This document shows positions 16,765-25,857 of a DNA stretch of 64,000 nt, piece after piece; positions within the stretch are counted from its first letter, which is position 1, and the number at the start of each line of letters is the position of its first letter. The notes under the pieces were generated by a model. That model had not been told where the DNA came from, searched no databases, and saw only the letters and a program-made list of their open reading frames with translations. The position numbers and the translations under genes were made by a program. Origin of the DNA: Microseira wollei NIES-4236 (GTDB lineage: Bacteria > Cyanobacteriota > Cyanobacteriia > Cyanobacteriales > Aerosakkonemataceae); contig NZ_BLAY01000010.1 in NCBI RefSeq assembly GCF_020521235.1, positions 1-64,000 on the forward strand. The letters are read 5' to 3'.

Positions 16765-19505
16765 AACCGACTGAACTTTTGGTGGAATTATCCCAACGGG
16801 GTGTAAAGTTGTGGGTTGAAGATGACCAGCTTTGCATCAAGGCTCCCAAGGGTGTATTGACTGGGGAATTGCGCGATTCTCTAGTCGAACACAAACCAGA
16901 AATCCTGGCGTTGCTGCAAAAGTCTCTGAATGCCAACACCTCCAATCAAACTATATTGCCCATCTCGCGAGATGCAGATCTGCCCCTGTCCTTGGCTCAA
17001 CAACGGCTGTGGTCGCTAGATCGCTTGGTTCCCGATACTTCGGTTTATAATCTCCCTCTAGCTTTTCGCCTTGAGGGTTCCCTCGATGTGGCGGCGATGG
17101 AAAAGAGCGTGGGAGAAATTGCCCGACGCCATGAAATCCTGCGAACCAAGTTTCCAGGAGTAGATGGAAAACCCGTGCAAAAGATTTCCTCGGCAACAAC
17201 CTTTCACCTGCCAGTAATAGACCTGCAAAATCTCCCCCAAAATCAACGGGAAGTCCAAGCCACACAGATGGCTTCTAAAGAGGCTCAGCAGCCGTTTAAT
17301 TTGGCAGAGGGGCCATTGTGGCGCGTCAAACTTCTGCGCCTAGCCGAAGAGGAACATTGGTTGTTGGTGACCCTGCACCACATTGTTGCCGATGGCTGGT
17401 CTTTAACTTTGTTCTTGCGAGAACTTTCAGCACACTACAAAGCATCACCCTTGCCCGAATTACCCATCCAATATGCTGACTTTGCCTCCTGGCATCGGCA
17501 GTGGGTGCAAGGTGAAGCTATCAAGTCTCAGCTAAACTACTGGCAGCAGCATCTGGGAGACAGCATTGCCCCACTCCACCTACCTGCCGACCGACCTGCA
17601 TCAATTATCCAGACTTACCGAGGGGCAATTCAACGTTTAGTACTAGCCAAAAATCTCACCGATGACTTGAAGTCTCTCAGTCAGCGGGAAGGGGTGAGCT
17701 TATTCGTCACCCTGTTGATGGCGTTTAAAACATTGCTCAACCGATATACGGGGCAAGAAGACATCGTTGTCTGTTCTCCCGTTCTCGGTCGCAACCAATC
17801 GGAAATCGAGGGTTTAATTGGATACTTCAACAATATATTGCCGCTCCGTACCGACTTATCTGGCAACCCAAGTTTTCAGGATTTACTGCGTCGAGGAAGC
17901 CAAGTTACTACAGCAGCTTACGAACACCAAGACCTACCTTTTCAGGAATTGGCAGAGTTAGTTCGCACGCCGTTGAATCGAGTCATAGTTGGCTTACAGA
18001 AGGCTCCAGATCGGGTTCTAGATTTACCAGGCATCACCGCGAGTCGCCTCGATGTCCACCGAGGGATGGTTGATTTTGATTTGTCCCTATTCGTGGAAGA
18101 AAACGGGGACATTCTGACGGTGGTGATGGAGTACAAAACAGATTTATTCGATGGCACTACCATCTGCCAAATGTTGGAGAATTACCAGAATTTGCTGCAA
18201 AGCTTTGTTGTCGATACTCAACAGCAGATCTTGTCGCTTCCCCGCTTAAAGGGAACACAAACCGAGCGGCTAATTGATGAAAATGGTGTTTCAGATAGCT
18301 GCGATCAAGCGCAAAAACAAATCTTTGTTGCTCCCCGAAATGGGTTAGAAATTCAACTCATAAAAATTTGGGAGAAAGTTTTAGACATCCAGCCAATTGG
18401 TATTCGGGATAATTTTTTCTCCGATTTAGGAGGAACCTCGTTACTAGCGGTAAAACTGTTTGCGGAAATCGAGAAAGCCTTTAACAAAAACCTGCCCTTG
18501 TCAACCCTGCTTCAAGCACCAACCGTCGAGCAATTCGCTAACTTAATTAGCCAAGAAGAATGGTCGGGTTCGTGGTCTTCATTGGTACCGATTCAAACAG
18601 GTGGTTCTAAACCACCGCTGTTCTGCATTCATGCGGTAGGGGGTAACGTCCTTACCTACGTAGCTTTAGCGCGCCATTTGGGGTCGGATCAACCAGTTTA
18701 TGGAATACAGGCGCAAGGGATTGATGGCAAAGGAACCTTCCACAATTCCCTGGAAGAAATGGCAGATCATTACATCAAAGCAATCCCTACTGTGCAACCC
18801 GAAGGCCCTTATTTTTTGGCAGGTCTTTCCGGTGGGGGCATCATTGCATTTGAGATGTCCCAGCAACTGGTCGCGCAAGGTGAGAAGGTAGCCTTGCTTG
18901 CTTTGTTTGATTCCTACAATCCCGAATACTTAAGAGCGCGTTGCATAGCCGATGACAAATACAGGACAGAGAATTTTTCAATTACAAGGTCTATCCTCGA
19001 AAGATTGGGCTGGTACTGGCAACTTCAAGCTCAGTTGAAGCGCGGTTTAAGAGTTTTGAGTCATTTTTCACAACTCGAACCTCAAGAAAAGTTGTCATAT
19101 CTTCTGGAAAAGGCCAACAAGTTCAAGGAGAAAACTCAGCTGATGCTGGAGTTGATTGCCTACAAATTAGACCCGCGTCCGGGACGTTCCTTGCCTTACC
19201 TGATGCGAGAAGCAGCGATTACAAACACCTATAATAAGGTGGTGTTTAGCTACACGCCAAAAGTCTATCCAGGCAAAGTAACCCTCTTCCGCGCCAGTGA
19301 AAGCGTCTTTATTTCCAGCGAGGGAGGCGATAGCGACGAATTAGGCTGGGACAAAGTTGCTGCCGGTGGATTGGAGATTCATAAGGTTCCCGGCGATCAC
19401 ACTAGCCTAGTTGCAGAACCTCATGTCCGGGTATTAGCCCCAAAATTGAAGGCTTGTATAGATCGCTCTGTTAACCCAGCACACCAGTCTAGCTGTTTGA
19501 TCTGA
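16761..19505 (+). CDS. NRPS: TubC docking + condensation + PCP + thioesterase
   Basis: The 914-residue protein overlaps the PKS stop by four bases. Residues 1-55 (ELLVELSQRGVKLWVEDDQL) match a TubC-type N-terminal docking domain, which suits acceptance of the chain from the upstream PKS. A C domain follows (about 70-490) with LSLAQQRLWS and an intact HHIVADGWS. Then come a PCP (FFSDLGGTSLLAV, about 545-620) and a type I thioesterase (about 625-900). The thioesterase has AGLSGGGIIAFE (nucleophile Ser), ALFDSYNPE (likely Asp) and GDHTSLV (His). No adenylation domain is present, so the PCP must be loaded from elsewhere or not by an amino acid. As the last gene before a terminator it probably releases the product. 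Confidence 0.93.
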   Translation: MKPTELLVELSQRGVKLWVEDDQLCIKAPKGVLTGELRDSLVEHKPEILALLQKSLNANTSNQTILPISRDADLPLSLAQQRLWSLDRLVPDTSVYNLPLAFRLEGSLDVAAMEKSVGEIARRHEILRTKFPGVDGKPVQKISSATTFHLPVIDLQNLPQNQREVQATQMASKEAQQPFNLAEGPLWRVKLLRLAEEEHWLLVTLHHIVADGWSLTLFLRELSAHYKASPLPELPIQYADFASWHRQWVQGEAIKSQLNYWQQHLGDSIAPLHLPADRPASIIQTYRGAIQRLVLAKNLTDDLKSLSQREGVSLFVTLLMAFKTLLNRYTGQEDIVVCSPVLGRNQSEIEGLIGYFNNILPLRTDLSGNPSFQDLLRRGSQVTTAAYEHQDLPFQELAELVRTPLNRVIVGLQKAPDRVLDLPGITASRLDVHRGMVDFDLSLFVEENGDILTVVMEYKTDLFDGTTICQMLENYQNLLQSFVVDTQQQILSLPRLKGTQTERLIDENGVSDSCDQAQKQIFVAPRNGLEIQLIKIWEKVLDIQPIGIRDNFFSDLGGTSLLAVKLFAEIEKAFNKNLPLSTLLQAPTVEQFANLISQEEWSGSWSSLVPIQTGGSKPPLFCIHAVGGNVLTYVALARHLGSDQPVYGIQAQGIDGKGTFHNSLEEMADHYIKAIPTVQPEGPYFLAGLSGGGIIAFEMSQQLVAQGEKVALLALFDSYNPEYLRARCIADDKYRTENFSITRSILERLGWYWQLQAQLKRGLRVLSHFSQLEPQEKLSYLLEKANKFKEKTQLMLELIAYKLDPRPGRSLPYLMREAAITNTYNKVVFSYTPKVYPGKVTLFRASESVFISSEGGDSDELGWDKVAAGGLEIHKVPGDHTSLVAEPHVRVLAPKLKACIDRSVNPAHQSSCLI

Positions 19506-19550
19506 TCAACTACCAGTTGAATGCTTGCCCAGTCGTTGCAGCATTTGGTA

Positions 19551-19583
19551 TAAAGAGGGCGCAATGCTTGCGCCCTCTTTATT
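19551..19583 (+). terminator. rho-independent terminator of NRPS/PKS operon
   Basis: A perfect stem AAAGAGGGCGCAA / TTGCGCCCTCTTT with a three-base loop, followed by ATTAA, sits about 45 bases after the thioesterase stop. Confidence 0.85.
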
Positions 19584-19798
19584 AACGCAAGTTGCTAGTT
19601 AATAGTTGTGACATTGGTAATTGGTAATTGGTAATTGGTAATTGGATTCATGGCTCAGTCTACTCTTGACAATTACCCATTACTCCAGAAACCCGGTTTC
19701 TTCGTAGAGAGAAACCAGGTTTCTTTAGCGTCAAACCCACGATTTTTCCGAAAAACCGGGTTTCTTTGCCAAGGGAGGTAACTAGCAACTTGAGTTAA
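19582..19798. mobile_element. MITE-like element, CAAGTTGCTAG family, copy 1
   Basis: This 217-bp element is bounded by inverted repeats TTAACGCAAGTTGCTAGTTA and TAACTAGCAACTTGAGTTAA. Inside are a GGTAATT array and several AGAAACCCGGTTTCT-type palindromes. It has no coding capacity. Confidence 0.65.
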
Positions 19799-19801
19799 TA
19801 A

Positions 19802-19937
19802 ATCAAGTTGCTAGTTACCTCTCTGGGAGCGGCTAATGGCTAATAGCTAATGGCGAGATTGGTAAAAATCCTTTATTAGCAAGCTTGCAAGCTTGCAAGC
19901 TTGCAACGCCAAAGTTTATAACTAGCAACTTGAGTTA
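19802..19937. mobile_element. MITE-like element, CAAGTTGCTAG family, short copy
   Basis: A shorter element directly abuts copy 1 and has the same ends (ATCAAGTTGCTAGTTAC and its inverse at about 19919-19937). Its interior has a GCTAATG array and a CAAGCTTG run (19878-19905). Confidence 0.55.
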
Positions 19938-20156
19938 TTACTCAATTCCCTTAGCGATTAGATCGAACATTTGATAAGTTTTTAGTTGAATCAAATCGAG
20001 GGATTGCTTTTGCGCTTGGGTCCATTGCTGGTTAGAAAGTTGCAAAAGTTCAACGGCTAACGCAATGTTATGCAAGTTAGTTAATAAATCGTTCGTTACC
20101 GTATTGAGCAAACCTGTTTTGCTCTGGCTGATTTTTGTAATACTCGCGTTTTCCAT
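19938..20156 (-). CDS. small helical protein next to NACHT gene
   Basis: ATG 20156 gives a 72-residue helical protein. The frame extends nine codons further to a TTG, which is less likely. The segment IALAVELLQLSNQQWTQAQ matches IILAVELLKCSDYIWTEAE in the gene at 22726-23238, on the other side of the NACHT gene, and the similarity extends to a final QM. The layout recalls a histidine-kinase dimerisation helix pair but has no phospho-acceptor His. Function is unknown. It is divergent from the NACHT gene with about 160 bases between, so a shared control region is possible. Confidence 0.55.
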   Translation of the reverse strand: MENASITKISQSKTGLLNTVTNDLLTNLHNIALAVELLQLSNQQWTQAQKQSLDLIQLKTYQMFDLIAKGIE

Positions 20157-20314
20157 GTCACATTGTTCCCAGTATATGCACAAGAGGAGCTTTTTCTACA
20201 ATAAAAGCTTCATGGATGATATCGAGTTTGAGTAAAAGTTTTATTTAGGTATGATTTGTATTATTTATAAAATAATTATAGAATTACGATCAAAATAGCG
20301 GCGAAGCATAAGTT

Positions 20315-22723
20315 ATGGCAAAGCGATCGCTCCAAGTATCCCCAGAAGGCATCAAACAAGCAAAGCAGGCATTTACTAGCAAGGGATGGACGCAAGCAGA
20401 TTTAGCCAGAGAAGTTGGTATAAAAACTCGCCAACCAATTGGGCGATTTTTCGCAGGTCAACCTGTAGATCGCCAAGTCTTTATTGAACTGTGTTTCTTG
20501 CTGGGCTTGAATTGGCAAGAAATTGCCGATATACCCAAAAGTGCTGTAACCTCTGAGGAAAGTAACGATTGGGACATCGATGCCAAGGTAGAAGGGGCGC
20601 GAGGGCAATACGGCGAGAAAATTGAACACCAGTGCGGCACTCTCCGCCTATTGGACGTTGCCCACCCAGTGAATTTAGACGATATTTACGTTGAAGTTAA
20701 GATTCTAGAACAGCCGGTCCCTCGAAAGTGGTTAGAATTATCTGACTGGCAAACCGACTGGGAAAAACTGCTCCCAGAAAGAGTAGCGGCACTTGAGGCC
20801 GTGGCAAAGTACGGCAAATTAACCGTACTGGGAAAACCAGGAGCGGGTAAAACGATATTTTTGCAATATCTTGCGCGCGCTTGTCAGCGAGGCGAGTTGC
20901 CAGATTCCCTTCTCCCTATTTTTATGCGACTGAAGGACTTTGGAGAAGATACCAGCAACGGAATGTCTCTTCTAGAATACATCAGCCAAGAGTTAGAAAT
21001 TTGCGGCATAGGGGCAAAAGAAGTCGAAAAATTGTTGGAAAGTGGCAGAATGCTGATCTTGCTCGATGGGTTAGATGAAGTTCCCCAAAAAGACAGCGAT
21101 GCTATATGGCAAGAAATTCGAGCCTTTTCCCAGAGATATTACAAAAATAAGTATGCAATCGCAACGAGAACAGCCGCTTGTAACTACCAGTTGGAAGGCT
21201 TCGCAGAAGTCGAAATTGCCGATTTTAACCAAGAGCAAATCGAAGCTTTTGCGAAAAAGTGGTTTGTCGCAGTAGCTAAAAATAACCAACAAGCAGGAAT
21301 AGCCAAAGCATCTGCATTTATTGACAAGTTGCACCTCCCAGAAAATCGCTTAATTCGAGAACTTGCCGCCACCCCGCTATTACTCCATCTCGTCTGCTTG
21401 GCGTTTGATAGCAAGGCCAACTTTCCCCGCCAACGCTCTAAAATTTATCGGGAAGCTTTGGATATTCTGTTATTCCGATGGGATGCAGCTAGGGGAATTG
21501 AACGAGATGAAATTTATCCTAATTTGTCTTTAGCAGGCAAAATTAAGCTGTTGAGTTATTTGGCAGCGATTACGTTTGAGCGGGGCGATTATGTTTTTGA
21601 AATCTCGAAAATTCAGCCGTATATTGCCGACTATTTGCGTCAGTTACCCGACGGGGATACCGCTTCGGAAGCATTGGAATTAGCAAGCGTTGCCCTGCTG
21701 AAATCGATTGAGGCGCAACATGGGTTATTAGTTTTGCGATCCCACAATATTTATGCTTTTTCTCACCTAACTTTTCAAGTATATTTAACCGCCAAACAAA
21801 TTGCCAATGCCGGTTTTACCGTCAGGGCGGGTTTTACCAATCAATCGCCAGCAGATGGGAAATATCTGGTTAAATCCGCCCCTACCCATATTACCGAGAA
21901 ACCCTGGCACTCAGTCTTTTTAACCGTAGCTGAAATGTTGCCAAATGCTGCGCCTTTATTGCAGATGATGAAAGAACAAATTGATGGTATTTTAGCAAGC
22001 GATGAAAAATTGCAGCAATTCTTAAAATGGGTGAGTCAAAAATCTTGGTCATTCCAAGAAAATCGCCAACTCGCTGCCGTGCGAGCCTTTTATTTTTCCC
22101 TTGCCTATGTCCTAGATAGTTATTTAGCTTTGGCTTTAAACATGGGCAAACTTGACGTTCAATTTCCCCCCTTGCCTGACTTTACCCTACCGCTTTACCT
22201 CAACTTTGCTCAGACGCTTGACTCCAACCTTGCCCTCACACCCAACTTTAATTTTGCCATCGAATTTGACCGAAAATTGAGAGCAACTGATTATACACTT
22301 GACCCAGCTTTGAGACGTTTATGCGAGCTTGAATTAATTCTAAGTTGTGTCCTTAACTTTGACTTGGCACTTGAACGCGACTTAGCCTTAGAATTGCATA
22401 ACTCCCTACAACAACTTAAAGCAAAACTTCCTCAAGAAGCCGAAAATTCCGAAAGCTTTCAAACCTGGTGGCAAGCAAACGGTCAAGCTTGGATCGAGGA
22501 TTTAAAAGCCTTGCTGATTGCCCATCGTCATGCCGGACACCATTGGCAATTTAGCCATCCACAAAAGCAATTGCTCAAACAATATTATGAGGCGAATCAA
22601 TTACTGGTAGATTGCCTCAATAGCGGCTGTGAAGTAACTGACGGTGCGCGACAGCAAATTGAAGAGACTTTGTTGTTGGTAATTGGTAATTGCCAAAAAA
22701 TCAGCAGCCATGACCAAGTTTGA
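20315..22723 (+). CDS. HTH-NACHT NTPase (bacterial NLR-like)
   Basis: This 802-residue protein starts with a helix-turn-helix domain (GWTQADLAREVGIKTRQPIG, about residues 25-70). A NACHT P-loop NTPase follows with Walker A GKPGAGKT (about 172-179), Walker B RMLILLDGLDEVP (about 245-257) and a winged-helix/superhelical region with ATPLLLHLVCLAF. The tail (about 710-790) resembles the C-terminal domains of bacterial NACHT proteins. Bacterial NACHT (bNACHT) proteins have been shown to protect against phage; that role here is an inference. A genome repeat is inserted in frame near residues 500-525. The gene is flanked on both sides by small genes sharing a helical module. Confidence 0.85.
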   Translation: MAKRSLQVSPEGIKQAKQAFTSKGWTQADLAREVGIKTRQPIGRFFAGQPVDRQVFIELCFLLGLNWQEIADIPKSAVTSEESNDWDIDAKVEGARGQYGEKIEHQCGTLRLLDVAHPVNLDDIYVEVKILEQPVPRKWLELSDWQTDWEKLLPERVAALEAVAKYGKLTVLGKPGAGKTIFLQYLARACQRGELPDSLLPIFMRLKDFGEDTSNGMSLLEYISQELEICGIGAKEVEKLLESGRMLILLDGLDEVPQKDSDAIWQEIRAFSQRYYKNKYAIATRTAACNYQLEGFAEVEIADFNQEQIEAFAKKWFVAVAKNNQQAGIAKASAFIDKLHLPENRLIRELAATPLLLHLVCLAFDSKANFPRQRSKIYREALDILLFRWDAARGIERDEIYPNLSLAGKIKLLSYLAAITFERGDYVFEISKIQPYIADYLRQLPDGDTASEALELASVALLKSIEAQHGLLVLRSHNIYAFSHLTFQVYLTAKQIANAGFTVRAGFTNQSPADGKYLVKSAPTHITEKPWHSVFLTVAEMLPNAAPLLQMMKEQIDGILASDEKLQQFLKWVSQKSWSFQENRQLAAVRAFYFSLAYVLDSYLALALNMGKLDVQFPPLPDFTLPLYLNFAQTLDSNLALTPNFNFAIEFDRKLRATDYTLDPALRRLCELELILSCVLNFDLALERDLALELHNSLQQLKAKLPQEAENSESFQTWWQANGQAWIEDLKALLIAHRHAGHHWQFSHPQKQLLKQYYEANQLLVDCLNSGCEVTDGARQQIEETLLLVIGNCQKISSHDQV
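21810..21885. repeat. GGGCGGGTTTTACCAA repeat inserted in frame in NACHT gene
   Basis: The segment reads GGGCGGGTTTTACCAA at 21828-21843 and GGTTAAATCCGCCCCTAC at about 21869-21886, an imperfect inverted repeat. The same motif is intergenic at about 4521-4541 and 63962-63985. It encodes GFTNQSPADGKYLVKSAPT within the post-NACHT region and keeps the frame. Confidence 0.6.
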
Positions 22724-22725
22724 TA

Positions 22726-23238
22726 TTAGTTAAGATCGGGTTTGAAAATCTGGTCTATTTGAATTGGACAACTTTCTGTCGATTGACAGTTCAAAATGGA
22801 TAAAAATGTGGGTTTATACTGTTGAATGCGAACCCCTTGTATTTGTTCTCCCTTATGTTCTATAGCTTCCATGTAACTTGGTTGCGCAATTCCAGCTTCT
22901 TTGGCGCTAATAAAGGGGCCAAAATAGTAGTTGCGCGGGTTAGTTGTGGTAATTTCCACCCACCAAGCTTTTCCAAAACGATCTAACCGAGACTTTAAGT
23001 CTGCTTCATTTGGATTGATGAGTATCGTTTTAGCTTTTATGAATTCAACCATTTGAATCGCATATTTTTTGATAAACTCTAGATAGTATTCTTCCGCTTC
23101 TGTCCAGATATAATCAGAACATTTCAGGAGTTCAACCGCTAAGATAATGCTATCCATCTGATTGGAAAAAAGCTCAGTTAACCTGTCTAAAAAATTAGAC
23201 TTTATCCCATCGAGTTCTTGCTTGTGACTGTCTTCCAT
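22726..23238 (-). CDS. DUF1816 protein with helical N-terminal module
   Basis: The 170-residue protein has an N-terminal helical part (about 10-70) matching the small protein at 19938-20156. Its C-terminal half (about 88-150) reads AWWVEITTTNPRNYYFGPF and EAIEHKGEQIQGVRIQQYKP, which I recognise as DUF1816, a cyanobacterial domain of unknown function. It converges with the NACHT gene, with two bases between the stop codons. This close packing and the shared module suggest a functional or evolutionary link with the NACHT gene. Confidence 0.7.
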   Translation of the reverse strand: MEDSHKQELDGIKSNFLDRLTELFSNQMDSIILAVELLKCSDYIWTEAEEYYLEFIKKYAIQMVEFIKAKTILINPNEADLKSRLDRFGKAWWVEITTTNPRNYYFGPFISAKEAGIAQPSYMEAIEHKGEQIQGVRIQQYKPTFLSILNCQSTESCPIQIDQIFKPDLN

Positions 23239-23265
23239 GACTGACTCCCCCTTCGGTTAGACAAA

Positions 23266-23289
23266 CAAAGCCCCTAAAGGGGCTTTTTG
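23266..23289. terminator. hairpin AAAGCCCC TAAA GGGGCTTTTT
   Basis: A perfect eight-pair GC-rich stem with a T-run on the + strand lies just upstream of the start of the leftward DUF1816 gene. It has terminator form, but no + strand gene ends just before it, so it may be a repeat-derived hairpin or a bidirectional terminator. Confidence 0.5.
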
Positions 23290-23511
23290 AGACTAAAGGA
23301 TCTGTGGCTGAAATAAAATTTTCGTCTTAAAATTCTAGAGTCAAAAACGAACTAGACGCCGTTTGTATAATTTTTTTTTAATGTCTATATTTTTTTTAAA
23401 TTTTCTCATCTAAAAGCTAAGCATAAATTGTATATTTTGTTAAAAAAAGATATATTAATTTAAGAAGTTTGAAGTGAAACAGAAAGATGTGATAAAAAAG
23501 TTAAGTATTCG

Positions 23512-23613
23512 GGACTTACGCTCAAAGGAGGCCAGAAACCGGGTTTAGACCTAGATCTGTAGTTTCCTGGCTCAAGGATTTTTCAGAGAAACCCGGTTTC
23601 TTGGCGTAAGTCC
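23512..23613. mobile_element. MITE-like element, GGACTTACGC family, copy 1
   Basis: The 102-bp element has ends GGACTTACGC and GCGTAAGTCC and interior AGAAACCCGGTTTCT-type palindromes. Related copies are at 39850-39956 and 50197-50326. It fills much of the gap upstream of fluC. Confidence 0.65.
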
Positions 23614-23663
23614 TAGTATTTTCAGCTGAGACTGCCAGACCCGACCCCCGATTTTGAGACGAG

Positions 23664-24062
23664 ATGCTGCAAGATCCTGCCATTCGCCATCCAATTGCTA
23701 TAAGTTTAGGAGCGATCGCTGGTGCCCTGAGTCGCTACTATCTCACGGTGTGGTTTGTCCAACGCTGCGGTACGGGGTTTCCTTACGGAACTTTTTTTAT
23801 CAATGTTACCGGCTGTTTTGGGATGGGTTTTTTCGCTACCTTAGCTTTAGATCGGGTAGCGGTTATTTCCCCAGAAGTGCGCCTGTTGGTAGCGACGGGA
23901 TTTTTGGGCGCTTATACCACATTTTCTACCTATGGGTTAGAAACGCTAAACTTGCTGCGGGATCGCTCATATTCAGCTGCAGCGCTTTATTGGGCAGGGA
24001 GTGCCATACTGGGAATTATCAGCGTTCAGCTGGGCGCGATTCTAGCCCGTTTGGCAAAATGA
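23664..24062 (+). CDS. fluC: fluoride efflux channel FluC/CrcB
   Basis: The 132-residue protein has four hydrophobic segments, the Asn motif in [12 protein letters not shown] and the Phe-box/sodium motif [13 protein letters not shown]. These are hallmarks of the Fluc (CrcB) dual-topology fluoride channel. It exports fluoride passively as a dimer in the cytoplasmic membrane. The stop overlaps the next gene's start (ATGA), so the two are translationally coupled. I looked for a fluoride riboswitch upstream and could not recognise one; that region is occupied by a repeat element. Confidence 0.9.
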   Translation: MLQDPAIRHPIAISLGAIAGALSRYYLTVWFVQRCGTGFPYGTFFINVTGCFGMGFFATLALDRVAVISPEVRLLVATGFLGAYTTFSTYGLETLNLLRDRSYSAAALYWAGSAILGIISVQLGAILARLAK

Positions 24063-24382
24063 TTTGGCAACAACTGACAATCTATATTGGTGAATCTGAT
24101 CGTTGGCATCACCAACCTTTATATACCGCTTTAATTGAACTGGCGCGAAAACAAGGACTCCCAGGCGCAACTGCAACTAGAGCGATCGCCGGATTTGGCA
24201 AGCACAGTACGATTCACACCACCCATCTATTAGAATTATCCTCCGACTTGCCGGTCGTGGTGACAATTATCGACCGAGGGGAAGCGATCTCCCAATTTCT
24301 GCCTTTGGTGCGGGAAATGGTTAAGGATGGGTTAGTCACCCTACATACAGTAGAAGTTTTGCACCACGCCCCAACTTCTTAA
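24059..24382 (+). CDS. DUF190 family protein
   Basis: The 107-residue protein begins [20 protein letters not shown] and contains [20 protein letters not shown] and [19 protein letters not shown], the pattern of DUF190, a PII-like small protein family. It overlaps fluC by four bases. DUF190 genes are often found beside crcB, so a role in fluoride homeostasis, perhaps regulating the channel, is inferred. The same frame is open upstream through fluC in another phase, which is a shadow and not part of this gene. Confidence 0.85.
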   Translation: MIWQQLTIYIGESDRWHHQPLYTALIELARKQGLPGATATRAIAGFGKHSTIHTTHLLELSSDLPVVVTIIDRGEAISQFLPLVREMVKDGLVTLHTVEVLHHAPTS

Positions 24383-24437
24383 CCAATTTTTACTGTGAAA
24401 TAGCAACATCAGGCATTACAATAGCCCCCAACACCTT

Positions 24438-25793
24438 ATGCCAGCTGGAAAAATGGCGACCGTCAAAACAGCCACTGAAAGCTTGATCGCGCTAGAAAAC
24501 GTCAACAAATCCTACCAGCAACCCAACGGTCAAAAAATCACCATTCTGGAGAATATCAATTTAGAATTACGCGCGGGGGAGATTGTCGCTTTACTTGGGC
24601 CTTCGGGTTCGGGAAAATCTACCTTAATGCGGATGATTGCCGGATTAATTTCGCCTACATCTGGTCAAATCCTCTATCGCCAGCGTCCCCTGATTGGTTT
24701 AAATCCAGGCGTGGCGATTGTGTTTCAAAACTTTGCGCTTTATCCTTGGTTAACCGTCCTAGAAAATGTAGAAATCGGATTAAAAGCCAAGGGAGAACCC
24801 CGCGATACCCGCCGTCAAAAAGCATTGCGGATGATTGATATTATCGGTTTGGATGGGTTTGAAACTGCTTACCCAAAAGAACTTTCTGGGGGAATGCGCC
24901 AGCGGGTTGGATTTGCCAGAGCATTGGCGGTAGAACCAGAATTATTATGTATGGATGAGCCTTTTTCGGCTTTAGATGTGCTGACAGCAGAAAACTTGCG
25001 GTTTGAGTTATTAGATTTGTGGTTAGAGCGTCGAATTCCCACTGAATCTATTTTAATTGTCACCCACGGGATTGAAGAAGCAGTCATTTTAGCAGACAGA
25101 ATTATTGTGTTAGGTCGCAATCCGGGGCGGGTGCGAGCCAATCTAGCTGTTACTTTACCCCATTACCGCGAGCGCAAAAGTCCTGAATTTCAAGCTTTGG
25201 TAGACCAAGTTTATACAATTATCACTCACCCGGAGTTGAGTTGCGAAGCTATTGCTCCAGCTACTCTTGTTCAAACACCCGCTGCTTCCCCACCGCCAAA
25301 ATATCAATCTCTGCCATCGGTTCGCATTGGTTCAATTGCTGGTTTAGTCGAACTTTTAGAAGACCGTCAAGAAAAAGACCTCTATCGTCTGGCGCAAGAA
25401 TTATTGTTAGAAACTGATGAAATTATCCCCATTGTTGAAGCGGCAAAATTAATGGATTTAGTCACTCTAACAGAAGGGGATATTCAACTCACTCCCCTCG
25501 GTCATCAATTCATCGCCAGCAGAATCGACGAACGCAAACAAATTTTCAGAACGCAACTACAAACTCATAGCCGTCTGGTTCAACAAATTTGTCAGCTTTT
25601 GCAAGCAAAACGCAATCAACGCATTCCAGAAGAATTAGTGTTAGATATTCTAGAAAATCACTTTAGCCCTCAAGCAGCTCAGCAACAATTAAAAACAGCC
25701 ATAGATTGGGGGCGCTATGCAGAAATTTACGGTTACGATGAACCCGCCGGAGAAATTTTTCTCGAACAACCTTCCCCAAGCCAACCAGATTGA
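24438..25793 (+). CDS. NitT/TauT-type ABC ATPase with AAA-associated C-terminal domain
   Basis: The 451-residue protein has an ABC ATPase core (about 15-255). It shows Walker A GPSGSGKST, signature LSGGMRQRVGFARAL, Walker B LLCMDEPFSALD and the switch His in VTHGIEEA. It is most like the nitrate/sulfonate/bicarbonate family. Residues about 290-440 match the AAA-associated C-terminal domain (PF09821), which fuses to such ATPases. The permease follows 64 bases downstream. No substrate-binding protein is nearby, so the substrate cannot be named. A start at the internal Met six codons on is also possible. Confidence 0.85.
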   Translation: MPAGKMATVKTATESLIALENVNKSYQQPNGQKITILENINLELRAGEIVALLGPSGSGKSTLMRMIAGLISPTSGQILYRQRPLIGLNPGVAIVFQNFALYPWLTVLENVEIGLKAKGEPRDTRRQKALRMIDIIGLDGFETAYPKELSGGMRQRVGFARALAVEPELLCMDEPFSALDVLTAENLRFELLDLWLERRIPTESILIVTHGIEEAVILADRIIVLGRNPGRVRANLAVTLPHYRERKSPEFQALVDQVYTIITHPELSCEAIAPATLVQTPAASPPPKYQSLPSVRIGSIAGLVELLEDRQEKDLYRLAQELLLETDEIIPIVEAAKLMDLVTLTEGDIQLTPLGHQFIASRIDERKQIFRTQLQTHSRLVQQICQLLQAKRNQRIPEELVLDILENHFSPQAAQQQLKTAIDWGRYAEIYGYDEPAGEIFLEQPSPSQPD

Positions 25794-25803
25794 AACAGGC
25801 AGG

Positions 25804-25857
25804 TGAGCAATTAGCAATTAGCAATTAGCAATTACCCATTACCAATTACCCATTACA
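25804..25857. repeat. heptamer array (AGCAATT / CAATTAC)
   Basis: Tandem TTAGCAA and AATTACC heptamers fill the gap between the ABC ATPase and permease genes and end directly at the permease ATG, leaving no recognisable ribosome-binding site. Confidence 0.7.

Noticed and set aside
23239-23663. Fluoride riboswitch upstream of fluC
   Set aside because: The conserved pseudoknot core of the crcB motif could not be found. The region is mostly a MITE-like element and an AT-rich stretch.
23654-24058. Long + strand frame preceding and joined to the DUF190 gene
   Set aside because: It overlaps fluC in another phase and its translation is not protein-like. The DUF190 start at 24059 overlaps the fluC stop as ATGA.
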